A stretch of DNA of 64,000 bases from Streptomyces lavendofoliae (GTDB lineage: Bacteria > Actinomycetota > Actinomycetes > Streptomycetales > Streptomycetaceae), in the NCBI RefSeq assembly GCF_014649735.1, contig NZ_BMTP01000022.1, forward strand, positions 1-64,000, in the 5' to 3' direction. The notes under the pieces were generated by a model. That model ran no database searches. It was not told the origin of the DNA and worked only from the letters and a program-made list of their open reading frames with translations. Positions within the stretch are counted from its first letter, which is position 1. Each line of letters starts with the position of its first letter. Of this stretch, positions 18,101-25,524 are shown in pieces. The translations under genes were made by a program, and so were the position numbers.

Positions 18101-19399
18101 CTACGGCTTGGTGACGTCCGTCTCCGCTTCCTCGGGCTCACGGCCCGGTGTCTTCAGGTCGAATTTCGTGATCGCGAAGCGGAAGACCGCGTAATACACC
18201 ACCGCGAAGGCCAGGCCGATCGGAATGATCAGCCACGGTTTGGTCGCCAGCCCCCAGTTGATGACGTAGTCGATCAGGCCCGCCGAGAAGCTGAAGCCGT
18301 CCTTGACGCCGAACGCCCAGGTCACCGCCATGGACACGCCGGTCAGCAGGGCGTGCACCGCGTACAGCACCGGCGCGATGAAGAGGAACGAGTACTCGAT
18401 CGGCTCGGTGATGCCCGTGACGAACGAGGTGAGGGCGACCGAGAGCATCAGGCCGCCGACCTCCTTGCGGCGGTGCGGCTTGGCACAGTGCGTGATGGCG
18501 AGCGCGGCGGCCGGCAGCGCGAACATCATGATCGGGAAGAAGCCGGTGGTGAACTGCCCCGCGTTCGGGTCGCCCGCGAGGAACATGCTGATGTCGCCGT
18601 GCACCACCGTCCCGTCCGGCTTGGTGTACGAGCCGAACTGGAACCAGACGGGCACGTTGAGGAACTGGTGCAGGCCGATGACCAGCAGCGCCCGGTTCGC
18701 CACCCCGAAGATGCCCGCACCCCAGGACCCCAGCCCGATCAGCCAGTCGCTGAAGCTCTCCAGCGCGTCGCCGACCGGCGGCCACACGAACAGGCACACC
18801 ACCGCGAACGCGATCGCGAGGAACGACATCAGGATCGGCACCAGCCTGCGGCCGTTGAAGAAGCCCAGCCAGTCGACCAGCTTCGTACGGTGGAAGCGCT
18901 GCCAGACGTACGCCGTGAGCAGGCCCATCACGATGCCGCCGAAGACGCCCGGATTCTGGTACGTGTACGACACGAAGGTGTCGTCCGCGCCGAGGCAGCC
19001 GCCGTTGACGTCCCTGGTGCCCGGCGGGCAGTCCTTGGGGAAGGCCCGCAGCACGCCCCGGTAGACCAGGAACCCCGTCACCGCCGCGAGCGCCGTGGAG
19101 CCGTCCGCCTTCTTGGCCATGCCGATCGCGACGCCGACGCAGAACAGCAGCGGCAGGCCCAGGTCCGCGTCGAGCAGGGCGCCGCCCGCGCCCGCCATCA
19201 CCCGGGCGACGTCGTTCCAGCCCAGCCCGTCGGCGCCGAAGACGTCCGGCTGGCCCAGCCGGTTGAGGATGCCCGCGGCCGGCAGGACGGCGATGGGCAG
19301 CTGGAGGCTGCGGCCCATCTTCTGCAGTCCCTGGAAGAGACCGGCCCCCCGCTTCTGCCGGGGGACAGGCTTCGACGCGGCCGCGCTCTCGGAGCTCAT
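18101..19399 (-). CDS. nagE1: PTS transporter subunit EIIC, N-acetylglucosamine, second copy
   Basis: 432 residues, a close paralogue of the EIIC gene downstream on the same strand. It shares ITEPIEYSFLFIAP, the VANRALLVIGLHQ region and the C-terminal FRFAITKF-DLKTPGRE tail. It has an extra loop with two Cys residues (about 130-150) that the other copy lacks. GGAGGA precedes the ATG. A single near-perfect DasR site lies between it and divergent nagF. It should pair with the NagF EIIB; the general EIIA and HPr must come from elsewhere in the genome. Confidence 0.92.
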   Translation of the reverse strand: MSSESAAASKPVPRQKRGAGLFQGLQKMGRSLQLPIAVLPAAGILNRLGQPDVFGADGLGWNDVARVMAGAGGALLDADLGLPLLFCVGVAIGMAKKADGSTALAAVTGFLVYRGVLRAFPKDCPPGTRDVNGGCLGADDTFVSYTYQNPGVFGGIVMGLLTAYVWQRFHRTKLVDWLGFFNGRRLVPILMSFLAIAFAVVCLFVWPPVGDALESFSDWLIGLGSWGAGIFGVANRALLVIGLHQFLNVPVWFQFGSYTKPDGTVVHGDISMFLAGDPNAGQFTTGFFPIMMFALPAAALAITHCAKPHRRKEVGGLMLSVALTSFVTGITEPIEYSFLFIAPVLYAVHALLTGVSMAVTWAFGVKDGFSFSAGLIDYVINWGLATKPWLIIPIGLAFAVVYYAVFRFAITKFDLKTPGREPEEAETDVTKP

Positions 19400-19415
19400 C
19401 GGCGTCCTCCTGAAG

Positions 19416-19431
19416 ACTGGTGTAGACCAGT
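19416..19431. promoter_or_regulatory. DasR-like operator between nagE1 and nagF
   Basis: ACTGGTGTAGACCAGT, a near-perfect palindrome, matches the remembered dre consensus at 14 of 16 positions. It lies 17 bases from the nagE1 start and 157 bases before nagF, so it could serve both. Confidence 0.8.
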
Positions 19432-19587
19432 TGCGATATGGTAGGCGCTGGTGATCGTCATCCTTCGGTACAACCGGGTAATGCGCCCGCGAAGATGGGC
19501 CAACCGTGCGTTACCGTGACGAAAGACCTAGGTGGGCCGAGCAGCGCTCAGTGCTCCGGAACGGCCCTTTGACGCAGGGAGAAAGAC

Positions 19588-19821
19588 ATGGCCAGCAAGG
19601 CTGAGAAGATCGTCGCCGGGCTCGGCGGTATCGACAACATCGAAGAGGTCGAAGGCTGCATCACCCGCCTGCGCACCGAGGTCGCCGACCCCGCCCTGGT
19701 CGACGAGGCCGCCCTCAAGGCCGCCGGCGCCCACGGCGTCGTCAAGATGGGCTCCGCGATCCAGGTCGTCATCGGCACCGACGCCGACCCGATCGCCGCC
19801 GAGATCGAAGACATGATGTGA
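19588..19821 (+). CDS. nagF: PTS glucose/GlcNAc EIIB subunit
   Basis: 77 residues. Single-domain EIIB. The phosphorylated cysteine is Cys24 in the EGCITRLR motif, and the GVVKMGSAIQVVIG strand is typical. It accepts phosphate from EIIA and passes it to the sugar carried by NagE. GGGAGAAAG precedes the ATG. It is divergent from nagE1 with a DasR site between. A 34-base palindromic terminator follows. Confidence 0.93.
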   Translation: MASKAEKIVAGLGGIDNIEEVEGCITRLRTEVADPALVDEAALKAAGAHGVVKMGSAIQVVIGTDADPIAAEIEDMM

Positions 19822-19838
19822 GCCGACCGCTCACCCGT

Positions 19839-19872
19839 GAGGGGCCCGTTCCGGTACCGGAACGGGCCCCTC
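19839..19872. terminator. palindromic terminator after nagF
   Basis: A 34-base perfect palindrome centred on GGTACC, with GAGGGGCCC at its outer arm, lying between nagF and rph. Confidence 0.85.
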
Positions 19873-19897
19873 GCACATCGCCCACTAGGCTCGTCCC

Positions 19898-20629
<732 letters not shown>

Positions 20630-20719
20630 CAACCGCGGACGCCCCCGGCGGCGTCCCTAAGAGTGCGGGCGTACGGGCCGAACCGTACGCCCGTCCACAG
20701 CCCGGGGAGGACCCGTTCC

Positions 20720-21103
20720 ATGCGCCGACGCCGTACCGCCGCACTCGCCGCCGCCACCGCGGTTCTCGCCCTGACCACAGCGGTCGGCTGCGGCGCGCTC
20801 GACAAGGCCATGGACTGCGTCCAGGCCGCCGACGCCATCGCCACCAGTGTCGACCGGCTCGGCCGGGCCGTCTCCACCGCCACCGGTGACCCGACCCGGC
20901 TGAACGAGTCCCTCGACGAGATCGACCGGGAACTCGACAGCCTCAAGGGCAAGACGGACAACGCCGACCTGTCCAAGGCCGTCGACGACCTGGGCAGGGG
21001 CGTCGAATCCGTCCGCGCCGCCGTGCGCGACGGCGACACCACCCCCGACATCAAGCCCGTCACGGACGCCGCCACCGAGATCGGCAAGGTCTGCACCCCG
21101 TAG
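20720..21103 (+). CDS. small exported protein, possible lipoprotein
   Basis: 127 residues from the ATG at 20720, which has GGGGAGG upstream. An Arg-rich start and hydrophobic segment are followed by AVGC, a weak lipobox. The mature part is helical and acidic with regular Leu/Val spacing, suggesting a short coiled coil. A second Cys pair (about residues 33 and 125) may form a disulfide. No family with known function is recognised. It sits between rph and rdgB and ends 12 bases before rdgB. Confidence 0.75.
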   Translation: MRRRRTAALAAATAVLALTTAVGCGALDKAMDCVQAADAIATSVDRLGRAVSTATGDPTRLNESLDEIDRELDSLKGKTDNADLSKAVDDLGRGVESVRAAVRDGDTTPDIKPVTDAATEIGKVCTP

Positions 21104-21114
21104 ATACTGGGAGC

Positions 21115-21717
21115 ATGACCCGCCTGATCCTCGCCACCCGCAACGCCGGGAAGATCACCGAACTGCACGCGATCCTCGCCGACGCGGGCCTCGACCACGA
21201 CCTCGTCGGCGCGGACGCCTACCCCGAGATCCCCGACGTCAAGGAGACCGGCGTCACCTTCGCCGAGAACGCCCTCCTCAAGGCGCACGCCCTCGCCGAG
21301 GCAACCGGTCTGCCCGCCGTCGCCGACGACTCCGGCCTCTGCGTCGACGTCCTCGGCGGCGCGCCCGGCATCTTCTCGGCCCGCTGGGCGGGCCGGCACG
21401 GCGACGACCGGGCCAACCTGGAACTCCTCCTCGCCCAGCTCGCCGACATCGACACCCCCCACCGCGGCGCCCACTTCGCCTGCGCCGCCGCCCTGGCCCT
21501 CCCCGACGGCACCGAACGCGTGGTGGAGGGCCGCCTCCGCGGCACCCTGCGCCACGCCCCGTCCGGCACCGGCGGCTTCGGCTACGACCCGATCCTCCAG
21601 CCGGACGGCGACAGCCGCACGTGCGCCGAACTGACGCCCGCCGAGAAGAACGCCATCAGCCACCGGGGCCACGCCTTCCGCGCCCTCGTCCCCGTCCTGC
21701 GGGAACTGGTCGGCTGA
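21115..21717 (+). CDS. rdgB: XTP/dITP diphosphohydrolase (RdgB/HAM1)
   Basis: 200 residues. It hydrolyses ITP, dITP and XTP to keep damaged purines out of nucleic acids. The N-terminal TRNAGKITEL nucleotide loop, the ADDSGLCVDVLGGAPG motif and GGFGYDPI are diagnostic, and the C-terminal SHRGHAFRAL is typical. GATACT at 21103-21108 places transcription start at the ATG, so an additional leaderless transcript is plausible besides read-through from rph. Confidence 0.95.
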   Translation: MTRLILATRNAGKITELHAILADAGLDHDLVGADAYPEIPDVKETGVTFAENALLKAHALAEATGLPAVADDSGLCVDVLGGAPGIFSARWAGRHGDDRANLELLLAQLADIDTPHRGAHFACAAALALPDGTERVVEGRLRGTLRHAPSGTGGFGYDPILQPDGDSRTCAELTPAEKNAISHRGHAFRALVPVLRELVG

Positions 21718-21736
21718 CGCCCGGCGCGCACACGCC

Positions 21737-21775
21737 GCAAGGGCCGCCCCCCGTGCACCGGGAGGCGGCCCTTGC
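21737..21775. terminator. bidirectional hairpin between rdgB and tRNA-Leu
   Basis: GCAAGGGCCGCC (21737-21748) pairs with GGCGGCCCTTGC (21764-21775). It lies downstream of both convergent genes. Confidence 0.8.
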
Positions 21776-21782
21776 CGTGCGT

Positions 21783-21865
21783 GCGGCCGGAGGGACTCGA
21801 ACCCTCACGGGTGTTACCCCACTGGGACCTAAACCCAGCGTGACTGCCAGTTCCACCACGGCCGC
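21783..21865 (-). tRNA. tRNA-Leu(UAG)
   Basis: An 83-base class II tRNA on the minus strand. The acceptor arm is GCGGCCG/CGGCCGC. The anticodon stem CTGGG/CCCAG has loop TTTAGGT, giving anticodon TAG. A long variable arm is followed by a T arm with GGTTCGAGTCC. CCA is not encoded. It reads CTA codons. Confidence 0.95.
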
Positions 21866-21914
21866 GTGCGCGCCCCCATCGTAGTGGGCCGCCCGCCGCC
21901 GCCCGCCGCCCCCG

Positions 21915-23396
21915 TCAGAACCGGGGCTCCGGCGCGCGGGACTGGACCAGTTCCGCGGCCTCCTCCTTGGTGCAGACCGAGGGCGGTGAGCCGTCCAGGG
22001 GCTGACGGGCCGTCTCCTTCATGCAGGCCACCGCGATCACGCCCACCAGGGCCGCCGCCATCGCGTAGTACGCGGGCATCAGGGTGCTGCCGGTGACGCC
22101 GATCAGCGCGGTGATCACCAGGGGCGTGGTGCCGCCGAAGAGGGAGGCCGACAGGTTGTAGCCCACCGACAGCGAGCCGTACCGCACATGGGTCGGGAAC
22201 AGCGCCGGGAGCGCCGCCGACATCGTGCCCAGCAGGCACACCAGCGACAGGCCGAGCATCAGCATGCCCGCCGAGACGGCGAGGACGCCGCCCAGGCCGA
22301 TCAGCCAGAACGCCGGGGCCGACAGGAACAGGAAGCCCAGCATGCCCGTCATCAGCAGCGGCTTGCGGCCGAACCGGTCGCTCAGCCGCCCCACCCGGCT
22401 GATGATCAGCATCAGGAACACCATGACGGCCAGCAGGATCAGCAGCCCGTGCGTCGCGCTGTAGCCGAGCTCGTCCGAGAGGTACGTCGGCATGTACGAC
22501 AGCAGCATGTAATCGGTGATGTTGTACGCCCCGACGAGCGCGACGCACAGCACCAGCGTCGGCCAGTACTGGCGGAAGATCGTCCCGAGGTCGCCCTTCG
22601 CCGAGGTCTCCACCGGATCGGCCGCCTCGGAGGCCGACGCCTTCTCCGCCTCCAGCTTCCGGAAGGCCGGCGTCTCGTCGAGCCGCAGCCGCAGGTAGAG
22701 CCCGACCAGGCCCAGCGGGCCCGCCACCAGGAACGGCACGCGCCAGCCCCAGGCCTCCATGGACGCGTCGCCCAGGACGGCGGTCAGCACCGTCACCAGG
22801 CCCGCGGCGCCCACGTAGCCCGCCAGCGTGCCGAACTCCAGGAAGCTGCCGAAGAAGCCGCGCCTCTTGTCCGGGGCGTACTCGGCGATGAAGGTCGACG
22901 CGCCGCCGTACTCGCCGCCCGTCGAGAAGCCCTGGACCAGCCGGAAGAGGATCAGCAGGACCGGGGCCCAGAAGCCGATGGAGGCGTACGAGGGGATCAG
23001 CCCGATGGCGAACGTCCCGACCGCCATCAGGATCATCGTGAGGGCGAGGACCTTCTTTCGCCCGATGCGGTCGCCCATCGGGCCGAAGACCATGCCGCCC
23101 AGCGGCCGGACCAGGAAGGCGACGGCGAAGGTCGCGAAGGAGGACAGCAGCTGCGCGGTGTCGTTCCCGGAGGGGAAGAAGACATGGCCGATCGTGACGG
23201 CCAGGTAGCTGTAGATGCCGAAGTCGAACCACTCCATGGCGTTGCCGAGCGAGGCGGCCTTCACGGCCCGCTTGACCGCCGCCGGGTCGGTGACGGTGAT
23301 GTCGGACCGCCTGAGCTTCGGGTTCCTCCGCTGCTGGATGGTGCGGAACAGCATGCGGTGGCGCCTGACCGCCGCCGGATCGGTCGTGGCCGCCAT
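21915..23396 (-). CDS. MFS transporter, metabolite:H+ symporter (ProP-like) type
   Basis: 493 residues. Twelve membrane helices. AMEWFDFGIYSYLAV near the start and LVRPLGGMVFGPMGDRIGRKKVL (split here by family convention after helix 2) mark the MHS branch, which imports proline/betaine, citrate or other organic acids with protons. The substrate cannot be decided. A charged N-terminal extension of about 40 residues precedes helix 1. GGAAAGGA precedes the ATG. The tRNA-Leu gene lies just downstream. Confidence 0.9.
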   Translation of the reverse strand: MAATTDPAAVRRHRMLFRTIQQRRNPKLRRSDITVTDPAAVKRAVKAASLGNAMEWFDFGIYSYLAVTIGHVFFPSGNDTAQLLSSFATFAVAFLVRPLGGMVFGPMGDRIGRKKVLALTMILMAVGTFAIGLIPSYASIGFWAPVLLILFRLVQGFSTGGEYGGASTFIAEYAPDKRRGFFGSFLEFGTLAGYVGAAGLVTVLTAVLGDASMEAWGWRVPFLVAGPLGLVGLYLRLRLDETPAFRKLEAEKASASEAADPVETSAKGDLGTIFRQYWPTLVLCVALVGAYNITDYMLLSYMPTYLSDELGYSATHGLLILLAVMVFLMLIISRVGRLSDRFGRKPLLMTGMLGFLFLSAPAFWLIGLGGVLAVSAGMLMLGLSLVCLLGTMSAALPALFPTHVRYGSLSVGYNLSASLFGGTTPLVITALIGVTGSTLMPAYYAMAAALVGVIAVACMKETARQPLDGSPPSVCTKEEAAELVQSRAPEPRF

Positions 23397-23648
23397 GGGC
23401 AGGTTCCTTTCCTGGACGGTGGATCAATCCGAGGGGAACACCTGCTCACGGGTAGCGATCGCAAACCGAAGTCCCGCACCGGTGGGACTTCGGTCACACG
23501 GCGAAAGGGCGCCGGACCTGACGGCCCCGCTTCGGGCCGGGCGGAGGCCGCCGGAGGGGCGGACGGGGCGGAGGCCGCCGGAGGGGGAGGCGGGGGCGCC
23601 GGAGGGGGCGGCCGGGAGAGGCGGCGCCGGACCCGGAAGCCGGGCGGC

Positions 23649-24116
23649 TCAGATGCCGAGGTCCTTGATGATCTTCGCGACGTGGCCGGTCGCCTTCACG
23701 TTGTACAGCGCCCGCTCGACCTTGCCCTCCTCGTCCACGACGACGGTGGAGCGGATCACGCCCGTCACGGTCTTGCCGTACAGCTTCTTCTCCCCGAAGG
23801 CGCCGTACGCCGTCAGCGTCTCCTTGGACGGGTCGCCGACCAGAGTGACCTTCAGGTCCTCCTTCTCGCGGAACTTCGCCAGCTTCTCCGGCTTGTCCGG
23901 CGACACGCCGATCACGTCGTAACCGGCGTCGGCCAGCACGTGGAGGTTGTCGGTGAAGTCGCACGCCTGCTTGGTGCAGCCGGGCGTCAGGGCGGCCGGG
24001 TAGAAGTAGACGATGACCTTGCGGCCCCGGTATTCCTCGAGCGAGACGTCCTTGCCGTCCGCGTCGGGCAGGGTGAAGGCGGGGGCGGTGTCGCCGGGCT
24101 GCAGTCGCTCGCTCAT
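23649..24116 (-). CDS. bcp: thioredoxin-dependent thiol peroxidase (BCP/PrxQ)
   Basis: 155 residues. Peroxiredoxin that reduces hydroperoxides using thioredoxin. The catalytic peroxidatic Cys47 and the resolving Cys52 are in TPGCTKQACDF, the atypical 2-Cys PrxQ spacing. YFYPAALTPG, with Ala-Leu in place of the more usual Lys-Ala, is a small variation. The 250 bases between it and the transporter contain GC-rich direct repeats with no gene. Confidence 0.93.
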   Translation of the reverse strand: MSERLQPGDTAPAFTLPDADGKDVSLEEYRGRKVIVYFYPAALTPGCTKQACDFTDNLHVLADAGYDVIGVSPDKPEKLAKFREKEDLKVTLVGDPSKETLTAYGAFGEKKLYGKTVTGVIRSTVVVDEEGKVERALYNVKATGHVAKIIKDLGI

Positions 24117-24248
24117 GGCTTCCTGGCTCCTCGGGAAGGGGGATGGTCGTACGCGTTCAGAGCCTAATGGGGGTCTGCGACAGTCACCGGGCCCCTGAGC
24201 TGACAGACTGGCCACCACGGATTCGGCCGGACCTACGGAGGCAGCGCG

Positions 24249-24569
24249 GTGTCGGAAGCCAGGACCCCTGCGCAGATCGAGGCGGACATCGTCCGCCGAC
24301 GCGAGCAGCTCGCCGTCACTCTCGACGAGATCGGCGTGCGCGTGCACCCGAAGACGATCATCGGGGACGCGAAGGCGAGGGTGGCGTCGACGGTCGACCA
24401 GACCGCCGGACGCGCCTTCGTCACCGTGAACCGCGTCGTGACGGACGTGAAGGGACGGTTCGTCTCGGAGGACGGCACCCCGCGTCTGGAGCGGGTGGTG
24501 CCGGTGGCCCTGCTCGCCGTCGGCGTGGTGGGACTGCTCGCCATGAGCGTCCGGAAGCGCAAGGGCTGA
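24249..24569 (+). CDS. DUF3618 domain protein
   Basis: 106 residues from a GTG with ACGGAGG upstream. The N-terminal 50 residues match DUF3618: IEADIVRRREQLAVTLDEI followed by a helix. One C-terminal membrane segment (about 83-100) ends with Arg/Lys. The family is common in actinobacteria, often anchored to the membrane, with no known activity. It is divergent from bcp. Confidence 0.85.
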   Translation: MSEARTPAQIEADIVRRREQLAVTLDEIGVRVHPKTIIGDAKARVASTVDQTAGRAFVTVNRVVTDVKGRFVSEDGTPRLERVVPVALLAVGVVGLLAMSVRKRKG

Positions 24570-24625
24570 CGCGAGTCGTGACCCTCCGGCGTGCGGGAGG
24601 CGGCGGGGCAGGTAGGTTTCCTGGC

Positions 24626-24964
24626 GTGAGCGAGAACACCCACGACAAGCTGCCCATCCGGATGTTGCACGACCGGGTGCTGGTCCGCACCGACACGCCC
24701 GAGGGCGAGAGGCGTTCGGGCGGCGGCATCCTGATTCCGGCGACCGCCGCCGTCGGCCGCCGCCTCGCCTGGGCCGAGGTGGTCGCGGTCGGCCAGAACG
24801 TGCGGACCGTGGAAACCGGTGACCGGGTGCTGTACGACCCCGAGGACCGTGCCGAGGTCGAGGTGCGGGGCGTGGCGTACGTACTGATGCGGGAACGCGA
24901 CCTGCACGCGGTCGCGGCGGACCGGTTCGGCGGGTCGGAGGACTCGACCGGCCTGTATCTGTAG
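24626..24964 (+). CDS. GroES-like co-chaperonin-fold protein
   Basis: 112 residues from a GTG. The GroES fold is shown by PIRMLHDRVLVR, SGGGILIP and VGDRVLYD-like strands, followed by a C-terminal tail. The mobile loop is modified compared with GroES proper, and no groEL gene is adjacent, so it is a paralogue rather than the main co-chaperonin. TAGGTT at 24613-24618 puts transcription start next to the GTG, which suggests a leaderless message. Confidence 0.82.
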   Translation: MSENTHDKLPIRMLHDRVLVRTDTPEGERRSGGGILIPATAAVGRRLAWAEVVAVGQNVRTVETGDRVLYDPEDRAEVEVRGVAYVLMRERDLHAVAADRFGGSEDSTGLYL

Positions 24965-25019
24965 GGCGGCTGCGGCTGCGGTTGCGGCTTCGGTTCCGGT
25001 ACGCGGCTCCGGTACGCGT

Positions 25020-25063
25020 GCGCGAAAGGGCCTGGTGGCGGACGCCACCAGGCCCTTTCGCGC
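25020..25063 (+). terminator. 20-bp perfect hairpin before the gdx riboswitch
   Basis: Arms 25020-25039 and 25044-25063 with a GGAC loop. It ends transcription from the GroES-like gene and isolates gdx. Confidence 0.88.
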
Positions 25064-25085
25064 AGCCGTTTGCTAGCGTGGAGGA

Positions 25086-25127
25086 CCCCGACGAGACGCG
25101 CCGTACCGGGTCACGCAAAGACGACGC
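25086..25127 (+). ncRNA. guanidine-III (ykkC-III) riboswitch
   Basis: The sequence has the conserved core of the guanidine-III class: CGACGAG, GCGCCGTACC, GGGTCA and AAAGACGACGC in order and at the right spacing. From memory of the Thermobifida fusca aptamer, about 33 of 41 positions agree. One difference in the first stem is compensated on the other strand (G-C to C-G). The aptamer starts right after a TAGCGT -10 box (25074-25079). A downstream GTCGTCGC (25142-25152 region) could compete for the 3' pseudoknot strand and control access to the CGGAGG site. Guanidinium should switch on the exporter downstream. Confidence 0.85.
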
Positions 25128-25167
25128 ACCCCTTGTTCGTACGTCGTCGCGTTCCGGAGGTGCCGCC

Positions 25168-25488
25168 ATGGCCTGGGTTCTGTTGATCGTCGCCGGTCTG
25201 CTGGAAGTGGGCTGGTCGATCGGGATGAAGTTCACTGACGGGTTCACCCGGCTGTGGCCGAGCCTGCTCACCGGGGCCGGGATCGTCGCCAGCATGGCGC
25301 TGCTTTCCCAGGCCGCGAAGACCCTGCCGATCGGGACCGCGTACGGCGTGTGGGTCGGGATCGGCGCGGCGGGTGCGGCGGTGGTGGGCATGGTGGTGCT
25401 GGGTGAGCCGGTCACCGCCGCGCGGATCTTCTTCGTCTGCCTGCTGCTGGTCGCGGTGGTGGGCCTGAAGGCGACCTCGGGGCACTAG
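25168..25488 (+). CDS. gdx: guanidinium exporter of the SMR family (Gdx/SugE)
   Basis: 106 residues with four membrane helices. It is closely similar to E. coli SugE (Gdx): AGLLEVGWSIGMKFTDGF at the start with the essential Glu13, then LPIGTAYGVWVGIGA-AGA and a C-terminal LLLVAVVGLK. Gdx proteins exchange guanidinium for protons across the membrane. CGGAGG precedes the ATG. The upstream guanidine-III riboswitch independently supports the substrate over the older label of quaternary ammonium resistance. Confidence 0.92.
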   Translation: MAWVLLIVAGLLEVGWSIGMKFTDGFTRLWPSLLTGAGIVASMALLSQAAKTLPIGTAYGVWVGIGAAGAAVVGMVVLGEPVTAARIFFVCLLLVAVVGLKATSGH

Positions 25489-25524
25489 GCCGGCGCGCGG
25501 CGGTGGCGGAACAGCGCGCGGCGG

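Noticed and set aside
23530..23640. Regulatory element between the transporter and bcp
   Set aside because: The GGAGGCCGCC-type repeats are low complexity with no palindrome or promoter signature.
25168..25488. Quaternary ammonium resistance protein (QacE type)
   Set aside because: The sequence is closer to SugE/Gdx and the gene follows a guanidine-III riboswitch.
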